The notes: a model not told the origin generated them from the letters alone. A stretch of DNA of 64,000 nucleotides from Chlamydiota bacterium (GCA_012729785.1 JAAYCL010000038.1:1-64000); one strand, 5' to 3'. Counted from the first letter of the stretch, positions 42,478-54,614 are shown. Numbers and translations: made by a program.

Positions 42478-43809
42478 TCAGATCTTCAGGTAGACGAATC
42501 GGGCGACGAAGAGCGCCGCGCAGACGTAGATGAGCCACGGCACCTCCCGCCCGCGCCCCGCGGCGAGCTTGATGGCCGCGAAGAGGATGAAGCCGAAGGC
42601 GATGGCGGTGGCGATGCTGAAGGTGAGCGGCATCAGGATGACGATGAGGAACGCCGGGATCGATTCGGTGCAGTCGCGCCAGTCGATCTTCACGACCGGC
42701 TGGAGCATCATGCTCCCGACGATGATCAGACCGGGCGCCGTCACCGGATGGAGCAGCGCCCCGGCGATCTCGACGCCCCCGCCGATCATCCTGACCAGCG
42801 GCGAGAAGAAGATCGCGGCGACGAAGAGCAGCCCGGTGACGACGCTCGCCAGGCCCGACCTCCCCCCGCAGGCGATCCCGCTCGCGCTCTCCACGTAGGA
42901 GGTGACGACGGGGGTGCCGCACACCGCCCCCGCGCAGGTCCCCACCGCGTCGACGAGCATCGCCTTCCCGACCCGCGGGAACCTCCCGTTCTTGATGAAC
43001 CCCCCGAGCTCGCCCACGCCGGCGAGCGTCCCCACCGTGTCGAAGACGTCCATGAACAGGAACACGAGGATGATGGAGACGAGCCCCATCTGCATCGCCC
43101 CGGCGAGGTCCATCTGGAGCAGGGTGGGCATCATCGAGGGGGGCGCCGCCGCGATCCCCTGGTAGCGCACGATCCCGAGCGGGATCCCGGCGAGGGCGGT
43201 GGCGAGCATCCCCCAGAGGATGGCCCCCTTCACCCCCCGGACCAGCAGGGCGCCGGTCAGCACGAGCCCGCCGAGCGACAGGAGCGCCGGCCGACTCATC
43301 ACGTCGCCGAGGGAGACGAAGGTGGCGGGGTCGGCGACGATCAGCCCGGCGTCCTTCAGGCCCACGAAGGCGATCAGGAGGCCGATGCCGCAGGCGACCG
43401 CGTGCCGGAGCGACTCGGGGATCGCGTCCATGATCGCCTGCCGGATCCTCGTGAGCGTGAGGACGATGAAGATGAGCCCCTCGATGAAGACGCAGCCGAG
43501 GGCGACGCGCCACGGCACCCCCATCCCGAGGCAGACGGTGTAGGTGAAGAAGGCGTTCTCGCCCATCCCGGGGGCGAGGGCGATCGGGTAGTTCACCCAG
43601 ACTCCCATCAGGATCGTCGCGAAGGCGGCGGAGAGACAGGTGGCCATCATCGCCGCCCCGAAATCCATCCCGGTGGCCGAGATCATCGCGGGGTTGACGA
43701 AGATGATGTACGCCATCGTCATGAAGGTGGTCACCCCGGCGACCATCTCCGTGCGGACGTTCGTGCCGAGCGCGCCGAGGCCGAAGTATCTCTCGAGTGC
43801 CCTTTTCAT
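42478..43809 (-). CDS. NCS2-family (AzgA/PbuG-like) purine permease
   Basis: A 443-residue inner-membrane transporter with about 12-14 membrane segments. Family motifs: TTFMTMAYIIFVNPAMIS near the N terminus, APGMGENAFFTY, the DVFDTVGTLAGV stretch and ESASGIACGGRSGLASVVTG. Relatives import hypoxanthine, guanine or adenine by proton symport. Start 43809 is supported by GGGAGGG. No purine salvage gene is adjacent. Confidence 0.92.
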   Translation of the reverse strand: MKRALERYFGLGALGTNVRTEMVAGVTTFMTMAYIIFVNPAMISATGMDFGAAMMATCLSAAFATILMGVWVNYPIALAPGMGENAFFTYTVCLGMGVPWRVALGCVFIEGLIFIVLTLTRIRQAIMDAIPESLRHAVACGIGLLIAFVGLKDAGLIVADPATFVSLGDVMSRPALLSLGGLVLTGALLVRGVKGAILWGMLATALAGIPLGIVRYQGIAAAPPSMMPTLLQMDLAGAMQMGLVSIILVFLFMDVFDTVGTLAGVGELGGFIKNGRFPRVGKAMLVDAVGTCAGAVCGTPVVTSYVESASGIACGGRSGLASVVTGLLFVAAIFFSPLVRMIGGGVEIAGALLHPVTAPGLIIVGSMMLQPVVKIDWRDCTESIPAFLIVILMPLTFSIATAIAFGFILFAAIKLAAGRGREVPWLIYVCAALFVARFVYLKI

Positions 43810-43912
43810 CCCGAAACCCTCCCGTGTGCGGCGGCGCCAGGAGGATAGCACAGCGCGGAAAGCCGTGTCCAATCCGGGAACTGGTCATGGACATACTGCC
43901 CTGATGGTGTCA

Positions 43913-43946
43913 TCGAAATCGGGATCGGGATCGCCATCGGGATCGA
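43913..43946. repeat. GGGATC-type repeat arm (left)
   Basis: Starts ATCGAAATCGGGATCGGGAT and continues with further GGGATC units. Its first about 22 bases pair with the reverse complement of 44077-44098. Confidence 0.7.
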
Positions 43947-44025
43947 AACGGAACGGCACTCGGATACGAGCGACCAGGATCTATACCGGGTGCGGGAGAA
44001 GATTGCGATCCACGAGGGGAACGAG

Positions 44026-44098
44026 ATCGATCCCGTTCCCGATCCCGTTCCCGTTCCCAATCCCGTTCCCGATCCCGATCCCGATAGCGATTTCGATT
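44026..44098. repeat. (GATCCC/GTTCCC)n repeat array (right arm)
   Basis: About eleven six-base units of GATCCC or GTTCCC, ending in CGATAGCGATTTCGAT, the inverse of the left arm. Together the arms could form a large stem with a loop of about 100 bases or mark a decayed insertion. Confidence 0.75.
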
Positions 44099-44210
44099 TG
44101 GATGCGCGCACGCCTCGACACGCGGTTGGGCAAACGACTTTTCGCTTGACGCCCCCCGCGGATGATGTTGAACTGACCGCAGGGCTTAAGCCCCGGAAGG
44201 GAGGCCTTCG

Positions 44211-46154
44211 ATGCGAGTCTCCTCGTTGCGTGCCGCCGTCGTTCTCCCCCTCATTCTCCTCCTCGCCATCCCCGCATTTGAAGCCGCCGCGTCGGGACTG
44301 GACTTTTCCACCTACCTCGGCGGGAAGGATAATGATTCGGTCCGCGACATGGCGATGGATTCCAACGGGAACATCTATCTTGTCGGGACCACCGAGCCGC
44401 CGCCCGAAGGGGGTTCTCTCAAAGGCGATTTCCCCACGCACACTCCCTTCAATCTCTGCACAAAACCCAATCGGGGCGGGCATGACGATCGCGCCGGCGA
44501 TCTCTTTATCTCGAGGTTCTCATCCGGGGGGCAGCGCCTCTCCTCGACGTATTTCGGCGGGGACAAGGACGATTATGCCTGCGCGATCGCCGTGTGGAAC
44601 GGCAGCATCTTCGTCGCGGGACACACAGGGAGAGCCTCATCAGACACGGAATCGAAAAACCTCCCCACCAAAGAGGGCGCCTACAAAGAGAATGGCAGCG
44701 GCGTCTTCGTCACCAAATTCGATTCTCCGTGCCAAACGATGCTGGCCTCCACGCTCATCGAGGGCACCGATGTCACGGACATGGCGCTGGATCAGGCCGG
44801 GTCCCCCATCGTGGTCGGGTACTGGAACGGCGGGAACTTCACCACCACAGAGAACGCGTATCAGAAAAAATGTAAGGGCGGCTGGGATGGCATCATCGTG
44901 AAGCTCGACCCCGATCTGAGCCGCGTCGTCTACGCCAGCTTCCTCGGCGGCAGAGAGGACGACGAGATCACAGGCATCACGACGGCTCCGGACGGGTCGT
45001 TCTACGTCGTGGGGAGAACGGCATCGCCGAATTTCCCCGTCTCGCAGGACTCCCTCCAGCCGAACTACCCCCCGCAGTCCACGGGAAACGGCTTCGTCGT
45101 CCGTTTCTCGAGCGACTGCCGCTTCGAGCGGTCGACGCTCCTGGGCGCGTGGAGCATCGACGGCCTAAAGAACAACGCCTCCAACCTGGAATCCGTCGCC
45201 ACGGACTCCTCCGGCAACGTGTATGTGGCGGGAACGTACACGCGGAACGGCATGGACGGGGGGTCGCAGCAGAGCGAGGCGTTCGCAGCCAAACTCACCC
45301 CGCGCCTCGGCGATCTGTTTTACTACAAGCCCCTCTACGGGCTCACGGAGCGCGACGGCTGGACGAACGCCCACTCGATCGCCGTCGACGAAAACGGTTC
45401 CGCGCTCGTCGCGGGGATGACCACCTTCGACGATTTCCCCGTGGTGCATCAGTACCAGGAGTCCCGCGCCGGAGATAGGGACCTGTTCCTGACGAAACTC
45501 TCGCCCGGCGGGGAGTTCATCACCTATTCGACCTACCTCGGCGGCGCCGGGAACGACGCGGCGCCGGTCGTGGCCATCGCCCCGGACGGAAACGCCGTCG
45601 TCGCCGGCACCACCGCGTCGACCGACTTCCCGGTCGACAGCTACCCGTACCAGAAAGAGTTCAAGGGAGGGAAGGACGCGTGCATAAGCGCCCTCACCAC
45701 CGCCCCCTCCAGCAACGTCAACGCGGCGAACCTCGGCCTCCTCCTCTCCTCCCCCCGGCTGCGGTCGGGCGACCTCCTCTCCATGTCGATATCCCTCGGC
45801 AAGGATATCGACACCGCGTTCGACGCCTACATCGGCGTGTCGAACAACACGACGGGGCAGATCGCGAGCATCCTCCTCAACGGCTACGTGGATGACGGCC
45901 TGTTCCCGTGCGCCCGGGGGATGCAGGGGTTGAAGGCGCCGGTCCTGCACTCGGTCTGGAAGAACATGGCGGTGACCCCGAGTTTGGCGGGGTCGTGGAC
46001 GCTCTACGTCGTCACGACCGACCCCGGCCGGCTCCCCGAGGGGGTCGGGAGCGTCAACGACCTCAAGGAGTTCGAGCTTCTGGGCAAACTCCCGAAATAC
46101 GCGCAGACGATCTACACGATGGACTGCGTCCTGTCCGCCTCCAGGGTTCACTGA
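44211..46154 (+). CDS. Secreted SBBP-repeat beta-propeller protein
   Basis: A 647-residue exported protein with GGGAGG upstream of the ATG. The signal peptide ends near [12 protein letters not shown] (seven-bladed propeller) repeats of the form [25 protein letters not shown] and [10 protein letters not shown] run to about residue 500. The last about 140 residues ([18 protein letters not shown] ... [14 protein letters not shown]) look like another version of the shared C-terminal module, without a Thr-Pro linker. Function unknown; SBBP proteins are usually secreted or surface bound. Confidence 0.85.
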   Translation: MRVSSLRAAVVLPLILLLAIPAFEAAASGLDFSTYLGGKDNDSVRDMAMDSNGNIYLVGTTEPPPEGGSLKGDFPTHTPFNLCTKPNRGGHDDRAGDLFISRFSSGGQRLSSTYFGGDKDDYACAIAVWNGSIFVAGHTGRASSDTESKNLPTKEGAYKENGSGVFVTKFDSPCQTMLASTLIEGTDVTDMALDQAGSPIVVGYWNGGNFTTTENAYQKKCKGGWDGIIVKLDPDLSRVVYASFLGGREDDEITGITTAPDGSFYVVGRTASPNFPVSQDSLQPNYPPQSTGNGFVVRFSSDCRFERSTLLGAWSIDGLKNNASNLESVATDSSGNVYVAGTYTRNGMDGGSQQSEAFAAKLTPRLGDLFYYKPLYGLTERDGWTNAHSIAVDENGSALVAGMTTFDDFPVVHQYQESRAGDRDLFLTKLSPGGEFITYSTYLGGAGNDAAPVVAIAPDGNAVVAGTTASTDFPVDSYPYQKEFKGGKDACISALTTAPSSNVNAANLGLLLSSPRLRSGDLLSMSISLGKDIDTAFDAYIGVSNNTTGQIASILLNGYVDDGLFPCARGMQGLKAPVLHSVWKNMAVTPSLAGSWTLYVVTTDPGRLPEGVGSVNDLKEFELLGKLPKYAQTIYTMDCVLSASRVH

Positions 46155-46368
46155 GCGGGGGGGCGGGGCGCGTCGCCATTTCGCGCCTGATCTCCTCGCA
46201 TCCGCCGACAAGGCGGCCGTCTTTTCGAGACGGCGGCCGCGACGCCTTTGCCGTTCCTCTCTTCGCCGTGAAATCGCCGCCCCCACGTTCTCGACGCGGT
46301 CCCATGGCCCGCCGCGGCGGCAGCTGATGGTATACTGTGACGCACCGCACACAGGGAGGGCACGCCTC

Positions 46369-46944
46369 ATGAAGGTCGTCGCGTTCAACGGGAGCGCCCG
46401 GAGGGACGGGAACACCGCGATACTCATCCGGGCGGTATTCGCGGAGCTCCAGCGGGAAGGGATCGAGACCGAGCTGATACAGCTCGCCGGGGAGCGGATC
46501 GGCGGCTGCACGGCCTGCGGCGCCTGCCTGAAGAACAAGAACCGCCGCTGCGCGATCGACGACGACATCGCGAACACCTGCATCGCGAAGATGTTCGAAG
46601 CGGACGGCGTCATCCTCGGATCCCCCACCTACTTCGCCGACGCCACGGCGGAGATGAAGGCCCTGATCGACCGGGCCGGCTACGTCGCGCGGGCGAACGG
46701 CGACATGCTCCGGCGCAAGGCCGGCGCGGCGGTCGTGGCGGCGCGGCGCGGCGGGGCGATTCACACCTTCGACACGCTCAACCATTTCTTCTTCATCGGC
46801 CAGATGGTCGTCCCCGGATCCTGCTACTGGAACGTCGGGATCGGGAGGGAGATCGGCGAGGTGGAGCGGGACGAGGAGGGGATGGAGACGATGCGCCTCC
46901 TCGGCGAGAACATGGCCTGGCTGCTGAAGAAGCTCAACGGATAG
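46369..46944 (+). CDS. Iron-sulfur-flavoprotein-like NAD(P)H-dependent FMN reductase
   Basis: A 191-residue flavodoxin-fold protein. The FMN phosphate loop is [10 protein letters not shown] (about 7-16). [15 protein letters not shown] gives a compact cysteine cluster like the Fe-S site of archaeal and clostridial iron-sulfur flavoproteins. [21 protein letters not shown] is the typical second flavin-binding stretch. It should transfer electrons to an unknown acceptor or reduce quinone or metal substrates. A -10 TATACT lies at 46331-46336 and a ribosome site AGGGAGGG follows. A strong terminator comes after it. Confidence 0.85.
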   Translation: MKVVAFNGSARRDGNTAILIRAVFAELQREGIETELIQLAGERIGGCTACGACLKNKNRRCAIDDDIANTCIAKMFEADGVILGSPTYFADATAEMKALIDRAGYVARANGDMLRRKAGAAVVAARRGGAIHTFDTLNHFFFIGQMVVPGSCYWNVGIGREIGEVERDEEGMETMRLLGENMAWLLKKLNG

Positions 46945-46984
46945 CGAATGCCGGAGCACGTTGTGTAGTCACCGCACACGGCGG

Positions 46985-47018
46985 AATCCCCGGGCGTTTC
47001 GGAACCCGGGGATTTTTT
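46985..47018 (+). terminator. Rho-independent terminator
   Basis: AATCCCCGGG and CCCGGGGATT arms separated by a short loop, followed by TTTTTTA, 40 bases after the flavoprotein stop. Confidence 0.92.
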
Positions 47019-47031
47019 ATCCTTTTTTTGT

Positions 47032-47060
47032 TTGACATACCTGCGCCGGTATGCCAGTAT
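47032..47060 (+). promoter_or_regulatory. Sigma-70 promoter with inverted repeat (small gene 47144)
   Basis: TTGACA (47032-47037), 17 bases, CAGTAT (47055-47060), behind a T-rich tract. A CATACC-TGCGCC-GGTATG inverted repeat (47036-47053) fills the spacer, a likely operator. The layout closely parallels the promoter at 31165. Confidence 0.7.
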
Positions 47061-47143
47061 GCGCCCGAGGGCTGCAACGGGTGTCGTGGAACACGTCGTC
47101 ATACCAGTCTCAAACCAACTCAACTACCGGAGCGGGGGCGTCC

Positions 47144-47326
47144 ATGGACGAGCGGATGATGCACGAGGATTGCGTGGCGGGGAGGAGCTACCTGGTCGAC
47201 ATCAAGGGGAAGAGGTTCGAGGCCCGCTTCAAGGGCTACCCCGACGGCGACCAGTACAACCCGGTCTTCGAGATCCGGGACGGGCAGGGAAGCGTCAAGA
47301 TTCTGGGGGAGTGCCGGGTGGAGTAG
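47144..47326 (+). CDS. Small soluble protein of unknown function
   Basis: A 60-residue protein with GGGGG five bases before the ATG. Its sequence (AGRSYLVDIKGKRFEARFKG ... FEIRDGQGSVKILGECRV) suggests a small all-beta fold with alternating charged and hydrophobic residues. It is a single-gene unit with its own regulated-looking promoter and terminator, so it is probably expressed strongly under certain conditions. No family recognised. Confidence 0.65.
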   Translation: MDERMMHEDCVAGRSYLVDIKGKRFEARFKGYPDGDQYNPVFEIRDGQGSVKILGECRVE

Positions 47327-47361
47327 CGTTCCGGCGACAGGGGCAGCGCCGGATCACGCGG

Positions 47362-47392
47362 GGGGAGGGCCTGCAGGCCCTCCCCTTTTTCT
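47362..47392 (+). terminator. Rho-independent terminator
   Basis: GGGGAGGGCC and GGCCCTCCCC arms around a TGCA centre, followed by TTTTTCTTT, about 36 bases after the small gene stop. Confidence 0.92.
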
Positions 47393-47519
47393 TTCCGGGG
47401 CGCGGCGCATTTCGCGGACGCCCGCAGCGTGCCGAACGCGCCCGAGCCGCGCTGCCGCCCGGGCCGCGGATACCCCCGCCGCGGCCGGCCTTCTTTCCCC
47501 TGCGCGGCCCCGCCTTTGC

Positions 47520-47525
47520 TATACT
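47520..47525 (+). promoter_or_regulatory. -10 element of rnr implying a leaderless transcript
   Basis: TATACT ends eight bases before the ATG at 47534. The expected start site leaves a leader of 0-2 bases, and no ribosome site is present. Confidence 0.5.
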
Positions 47526-47533
47526 ATGATCCC

Positions 47534-49717
47534 ATGAGCCGGAATCGTCTCCCCTCCCCCGAACAGATCCTGGGATTCATCGCATCCCCGCGCTACCGCC
47601 CGATGCGGCGGGCCGAGCTGTGCCGCGCGTTCGAACTCTCCGGCGACGACGCCCGCGATCTCCGCAAGACGCTCAAGGAACTCGAGCGCGCCGGGCGCCT
47701 CGTCCGGGTCAAGGGGAGCCGCTACGCCGTCCCTGCGGAGGTGAACCTCGTCACCGGGAAGCTCCAGGTGCACCCGCGCGGATTCGGCTTCGTCGAGCCC
47801 GCCGGAGAGGCCGGCGGCGACGTGTACATCCACGGCGAGAACATGGGCGGCGCGATGCACGGCGACACCGTGGCGGTCAGGATGCTCGAGGAGGGGCGCG
47901 GGCGCCGCGGGCGGGGCGACGGGCGGCGCGAGGGGCGCGTCGTCGAGATCCTCGCGCGCGCCAACGAGATCGTCGTGGGGACGGTCGAGAAGACCGGCGC
48001 CCTGCTGCGCGTCGCCCCCGACAACCCGCGCCTCGTGCGCGACGTCTACATCGCCGCCGGCGACGCCGGGGGGGCGCGGCCGGGACAGAAGGTCCTCGTC
48101 CGGGTCACGAACTGGGGCACGCAGCAGGCGAACCCCGAGGGGGTGATCACGGAGGTGCTCGGCGAGGCGGGCGAGCCGGAGACCGACCTCCTCGCCATCA
48201 TCCACGACCACAAGCTCCGCATCCAGTACCCGCCGGCGGCGCTCAAAGAGGCGCGGAGCGTCGCCCAAAAGCCCGGCCCGGCCGACCTCGGGGGGCGCGA
48301 GGATTTGCGCGGGGAGATCATCTTCACCGTGGACCCGGAGACCGCGAAGGACTTCGACGACGCGGTCTCCCTCTCCCGGAAGGGGACCGACTGGATCCTC
48401 GGCGTGCACATCGCCGACGTCTCGCACTACGTCCGGCCGGGAGGCCCGATCGACGACGAGGCGCGCCGCCGCGGCACGAGCGTCTACTTCCCGGGGCGCG
48501 TCCTGCCGATGCTCCCCGAGGCCCTCTCCAACGACGCCTGCAGCCTCAGGGAGGGCGAGGACCGCCTCGCCCTGAGCGCCTTCGTCACCGTCTCCCCCGA
48601 GGGGGTCGTGAAGGCGAGCCGCTTCGCCCCGACCGTCATCCGCTCGCGCAGGCGCTTCACCTACGCCCGGGTGAGCGCCCTCCTCGGCGGCGAGGCGCTC
48701 CCGGAGGGGGAGGCCGAGCGCCTCATCCTCCCGGTCTTGCGGGAGATGGAGCGGCTGGCGGGCCTCCTCAGGAGGCGCCGATTCGCGCGCGGCGCCATCA
48801 ATCTCGACATGCCGGAGGCGGTGATCGAGTTCGACGACGAGGGGCGCATCGCCGCCGTGCGGCGCGAGGAGCACGACATCTCCCACATCCTGATCGAGGA
48901 GTTCATGCTCGCGGCCAACGAGGCGGTCGGCGCCTTCTTCACCGCCCGGCGCGCCCCCGCGCTCTGGCGGGTGCACGAGAAGCCCGACGAGAAGAAGCTC
49001 CTGGAGTACCTCGACCTGATCAAGCCGTTCGGGCACACGATACGCGACTTCCGCGATCCCCGGGCCATCCAGCAGTTCCTCGACCGGGTGCAGGGGAAAC
49101 CGGAGGCGTACGCCCTCCACCTCAGCTTCCTGCGCTCCCTGAAACTCGCCGTCTACTCGACCCGCAACGTCGGCCACTACGGCCTCGGCTGCCCGCACTA
49201 CCTCTACTTCACCTCCCCGATCCGGCGCTACCCGGACCTCGTCACGCACCGGTTCTTGAAGGAGCTCTGCGCCGGCGCAAAGGTGTCGCCGCCCGCGGAT
49301 CTGCCGGGGCTGGCCGCGCACTGTTCCGAGGCCGAGCAGACCGCGGAGGACGCCGAGCGGGAGTGCGTGAAACTGCGGAAGCTCCAGTACCTCAGCGGGC
49401 ACCTCCTGGACGGGACGATCGACGAGTTGCAGGGGGTCATCACCGGCGTCCGCGACTTCGGCTTCACCGTCTACCTGAACGACTACCTCCTCGACGGGCT
49501 CGTGCACGTCTCCTCGCTCACCGACGACTTCTACCGGATGGCCAAAAACCGCTCCTGCATCACGGGCGAACGGACGCGGCGCAGGTTCCGGGTGGGGGAG
49601 ATCGTCACCGTCAGGATCTCGCGCGTGGACCTTCCGACGAGGCAGGTGGATTTCATCCTCGCCGGGCCGAGCGCGATCCGCCCGCCGCGGAGCTCCCGGC
49701 GGCGCGGATTCAGATAG
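47534..49717 (+). CDS. rnr: Ribonuclease R
   Basis: A 727-residue 3'-5' exoribonuclease of the RNB family that degrades structured RNA. Domains in order: winged helix (about 10-70), cold-shock domains (HPRGFGFVEP ... GGDVYIHGENM), the RNB catalytic domain with DPETAKDFDDAVSL (metal-binding aspartates) and YFTSPIRRYPDLVTHR, then an S1 domain (GVITGVRDFGFTVYL ... GLVHVSSL) and a basic tail (PPRSSRRRGFR). Length suits RNase R rather than RNase II. Its own promoter appears to give a leaderless mRNA. smpB and the tmRNA gene are not seen. Confidence 0.95.
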   Translation: MSRNRLPSPEQILGFIASPRYRPMRRAELCRAFELSGDDARDLRKTLKELERAGRLVRVKGSRYAVPAEVNLVTGKLQVHPRGFGFVEPAGEAGGDVYIHGENMGGAMHGDTVAVRMLEEGRGRRGRGDGRREGRVVEILARANEIVVGTVEKTGALLRVAPDNPRLVRDVYIAAGDAGGARPGQKVLVRVTNWGTQQANPEGVITEVLGEAGEPETDLLAIIHDHKLRIQYPPAALKEARSVAQKPGPADLGGREDLRGEIIFTVDPETAKDFDDAVSLSRKGTDWILGVHIADVSHYVRPGGPIDDEARRRGTSVYFPGRVLPMLPEALSNDACSLREGEDRLALSAFVTVSPEGVVKASRFAPTVIRSRRRFTYARVSALLGGEALPEGEAERLILPVLREMERLAGLLRRRRFARGAINLDMPEAVIEFDDEGRIAAVRREEHDISHILIEEFMLAANEAVGAFFTARRAPALWRVHEKPDEKKLLEYLDLIKPFGHTIRDFRDPRAIQQFLDRVQGKPEAYALHLSFLRSLKLAVYSTRNVGHYGLGCPHYLYFTSPIRRYPDLVTHRFLKELCAGAKVSPPADLPGLAAHCSEAEQTAEDAERECVKLRKLQYLSGHLLDGTIDELQGVITGVRDFGFTVYLNDYLLDGLVHVSSLTDDFYRMAKNRSCITGERTRRRFRVGEIVTVRISRVDLPTRQVDFILAGPSAIRPPRSSRRRGFR

Positions 49718-49799
49718 CCGCGGCGCGGCGGGAAAACGAAGCAGGCGCTGCCGGCCGGTGGAACCGCGGAAACGCCGCGAGGCGGAGGAGGGGGTTCGC

Positions 49800-50114
49800 A
49801 TGCCGATGAAGGACGCCGTCGAGCAGGTGCTGCGGGCCGAGGCGGACGGCAGGAAACGCCTCGCGCAGGCGCGTCTCGAGGCCGACGCGATGCGCGCCGA
49901 CGCCGAGCGGAAGGCGGCGGAGATCGCCGCGCGGGCGGAGCGGGAGGCGCGCGAGGAGACCAACCGCGTGCGGTCCGCCGCGCGCCTCGCCGGCGAGGCC
50001 GAGCGGGAGCGCATCCTGCGGGAGGCGCAGGAAAACGCCGCGCGCGCCGCGCGCGAGAAGGAGCCGCTCCTCGACGGGGCGGCGAAGGCCGTCATGGAGT
50101 TTCTGCTGGGATGA
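49800..50114 (+). CDS. V-type ATPase peripheral stalk subunit (G/H-like)
   Basis: A 104-residue Ala/Arg/Glu-rich protein, predicted as one long coiled coil (residues 5-95), as in the AhaH/NtpF stalk subunits that pair with subunit E. The ATG at 49800 has GGAGGAGGGGG five bases upstream. It is the first gene of the V-ATPase operon, and its stop overlaps the next start (ATGA). Confidence 0.8.
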   Translation: MPMKDAVEQVLRAEADGRKRLAQARLEADAMRADAERKAAEIAARAEREAREETNRVRSAARLAGEAERERILREAQENAARAAREKEPLLDGAAKAVMEFLLG

Positions 50115-51139
50115 TATCGCTCGCGAGATACGCATTCCTGAACGCGTTCCTGCGCGCGCGGCTGCGCGCGCGGCTCGACGAGCGGTTTTTCGCCTCCCTC
50201 GCCCGCGCCGCGGACCTCCAGGAGGCGGCCGCGATGCTCCTCGACACCGAGTACCGCCCCGTCGCGGCCGCGATCGAGCGCGGCGCGGCGCCGGAGGCGG
50301 CGGAGAAGCTCCTCATCGAGCTCGAGATCGAGCGCCACCGCGCGATCCTCCGCCATGCGAAGGGGGCCGTGGCGGAATTCGTCTTCGCGCTGCTGGAACT
50401 GTACGACGTGGGGAAGGTGGAGCGGATCATCCGCATCTGGAGCGAGAAGGCGTGGGAGGAACGCGACGGGATCATCGCGGAGACGATCTGCCGCGAGATC
50501 CCGGTGGAGGCGATGCTGAAGGCCTCCGGCATCGAGGAGATCATCCTGCTCCTGGAGGAGACCCCGTACCGAAAGCCGCTCGTCTCCGCCTACCCGCGGT
50601 ACCGCCGGACCGGGAAGCTGTTCACCCTCGAGTCGGCGATCGAGATCGACTACTACCGGCGCCTGGGCGAGGCCGTGCGCGGGCTCGGCCGCGCGGACCG
50701 GCTCGCGGCGGCGCGGATCATCGGCACCGAGGTGGACATCCGCAACATCGAGAACCTCCTCCGCCTGATGCGCTACACCGGGCTGACCGCGGAGGAGGCG
50801 CGGCGGACGCTGCTCCCCGGCGGCCACCGGCTGCGCGAGGATCTCCTGCTGCGCGCCTACACGGCGAAAAGCCCCCGCCTCGTCGTCGAGACCCTGGGGG
50901 GCGTCTCCCTCCCCCCCCCCTCCGCCGCGCGCGAGGCCGACGCGCTGGAGCAGTTGCGGTTCGTGGGGACGCTCCTCGAGGAGGCGCTCGCCTCGGAGGC
51001 TCGGCACGCGCTCGCCGGGTTCCCGTTCGGCATCGGGACCGTCATCGCGTACCTGTCCCTCTCCCGGGCGGAGTCGTGGCGGATCCGGAGGATACTGGCG
51101 GGAAAGAGTCTCGGCATCGCGGCGGAGCAGCTCGTCTGA
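50111..51139 (+). CDS. V-type ATPase subunit C (d)
   Basis: A 342-residue helical protein, the cap linking the central stalk to the membrane K ring. It matches the bacterial/archaeal subunit C pattern: YAFLNAFLRARLRARLDE at the N terminus, FVFALLELYDVGKVERIIR, EIDYYRRL and TEVDIRNIENLLRL. Translationally coupled to the stalk gene (ATGA). Confidence 0.88.
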   Translation: MISLARYAFLNAFLRARLRARLDERFFASLARAADLQEAAAMLLDTEYRPVAAAIERGAAPEAAEKLLIELEIERHRAILRHAKGAVAEFVFALLELYDVGKVERIIRIWSEKAWEERDGIIAETICREIPVEAMLKASGIEEIILLLEETPYRKPLVSAYPRYRRTGKLFTLESAIEIDYYRRLGEAVRGLGRADRLAAARIIGTEVDIRNIENLLRLMRYTGLTAEEARRTLLPGGHRLREDLLLRAYTAKSPRLVVETLGGVSLPPPSAAREADALEQLRFVGTLLEEALASEARHALAGFPFGIGTVIAYLSLSRAESWRIRRILAGKSLGIAAEQLV

Positions 51140-51186
51140 ACCGCCGCGGGGGCGGCGGTTCGGCAGCCCGGCCGTCTGGAGGCAAC

Positions 51187-53566
<2,380 letters not shown>

Positions 53567-53597
53567 CCGGCGCGGCGCGCGCCAAAAGGAATCGATC

Positions 53598-53900
53598 GTG
53601 GGCTACCTCGTCATCGGCGACGACCAGACGGTGACCGGCTTCCGCCTCGCGGGGATCGAGGGGCGGGCGGCGCGGACGCCGTACGAGGCGCGGGAGGCGT
53701 TGAAGGCCGCCGCGGCGGCCGGGGAGGTCTCGGTCGTCGTGATCACCGAACGGATCGCGGCCGCGGTGAAGGCCGAAATCGACGCCTGCCGCCTCCGCGG
53801 GAAACCGCTTGTCGTCGAGATCCCGGACCGGCGCGGCCCGATGGAGGGGCGCAAGACCATCCGGGAGCTGGTCAAGGCCGCGGTGGGCGTCACCGTATGA
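53598..53900 (+). CDS. V-type ATPase subunit F
   Basis: A 100-residue Rossmann-like protein of the central stalk, starting at GTG with AAAGGA upstream. It shows the family pattern YLVIGDDQTVTGFRLAGIEG at the start, VVVITERIAAAV in the middle and LVVEIPDRRGP near the end. The stop overlaps the subunit E start (ATGA). Confidence 0.9.
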   Translation: MGYLVIGDDQTVTGFRLAGIEGRAARTPYEAREALKAAAAAGEVSVVVITERIAAAVKAEIDACRLRGKPLVVEIPDRRGPMEGRKTIRELVKAAVGVTV

Positions 53901-54562
53901 ACGCAAACGCACGGCCCGGCCGAGCCGGGGAGACGGAGATGGAACCGCAGGGAGCCGCCGACCTCTGCCGCAGGATCGCCGAGGACGCCGCGGCGCAGGC
54001 CGCCGAACTGCTCCGCCTCGCCGCCGAGAAGGCGTCCGCCCGCATCGCGCAGGCGGAGGCGGAGGCGGCGCGCCTCCGCGAGGAGGCGGTCCTCCGGGGC
54101 CGCGCCGCGGCCGCGCAGGAGGAGACGCGCCTCCTCGCAAAGGTGCGCCTCGATGCGCGCCGGAACGAGCTCGCGGAGCGCGAGCGGCTCATCGAGGAGG
54201 TGATGGGCCGCGTGCGGCGGAGGATCGCGGGACTGCGCCTGGAGCCTGGGTACGCCGGGGTGCTGAAGCGGCTCGCCGCCGAGGCCGTCCTGGAACTCGG
54301 CGAGCGGGAGGCGGAGATCCTCCTCCCCCCCGGAGACCGGGAGCGGCTCGACGGCGCGGCGCTCCGCGAGATCGCCGAGGCGCTCGCGCGGGAGGGGATC
54401 GCGGACGCATCCGTCGCCGTCGCGGCGGAGCCGGCCCCGGGCGTCGGCGCGGTCGCGCGGTCGCGCACGGGGCGGGTCTCGGTGGACAACACCCTCGAGG
54501 CGAAGATCTTCCGGAACGGCAGGGAGATCCGGCTGCTGGTCTCGAAGGCGCTGTTCGGGTAG
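53897..54562 (+). CDS. V-type ATPase subunit E
   Basis: A 221-residue stalk protein: a long Ala/Glu/Arg coiled coil (about 20-115), then a globular C-terminal domain (LAAEAVLELGEREAEILLP ... RTGRVSVDNTLEAKI) that binds the A3B3 head. The VDNTL pattern near the end is family-typical. The start at 53897 couples with subunit F; an internal ATG at 53939 is also possible. Confidence 0.88.
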   Translation: MNANARPGRAGETEMEPQGAADLCRRIAEDAAAQAAELLRLAAEKASARIAQAEAEAARLREEAVLRGRAAAAQEETRLLAKVRLDARRNELAERERLIEEVMGRVRRRIAGLRLEPGYAGVLKRLAAEAVLELGEREAEILLPPGDRERLDGAALREIAEALAREGIADASVAVAAEPAPGVGAVARSRTGRVSVDNTLEAKIFRNGREIRLLVSKALFG

Positions 54563-54614
54563 AGGGAGGCGCGGCGGCGACGCGGAGACGCGGCGCCTCT
54601 GAAGGGGCATGGGC

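Larger units (their letters stand above)
43810..44210. other. Intergenic region with GATCCC/GGGATC repeat arms
   Basis: About 400 bases without a credible gene. It contains hexamer-like repeats in opposite orientations, described as separate repeat features. A TTGACG at 44150-44155 could be a -35 for the SBBP gene, with a poor -10. Confidence 0.6.

Noticed and set aside
44026-44098. CRISPR array
   Set aside because: Units are six bases with no spacers and no cas genes nearby.
43990-44901. Frame with Asp-Pro/Val-Pro repeats running into the SBBP gene
   Set aside because: The repeats are the GATCCC/GTTCCC DNA array read in one frame; the rest is a shadow of the SBBP gene.
47519-51007. A very long open frame on the minus strand opposite rnr and the V-ATPase start
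   Set aside because: It is antisense to well-identified genes, has low-complexity Arg/Gly/Asp/Val composition, and no ribosome site. High GC makes stop codons rare on the opposite strand.
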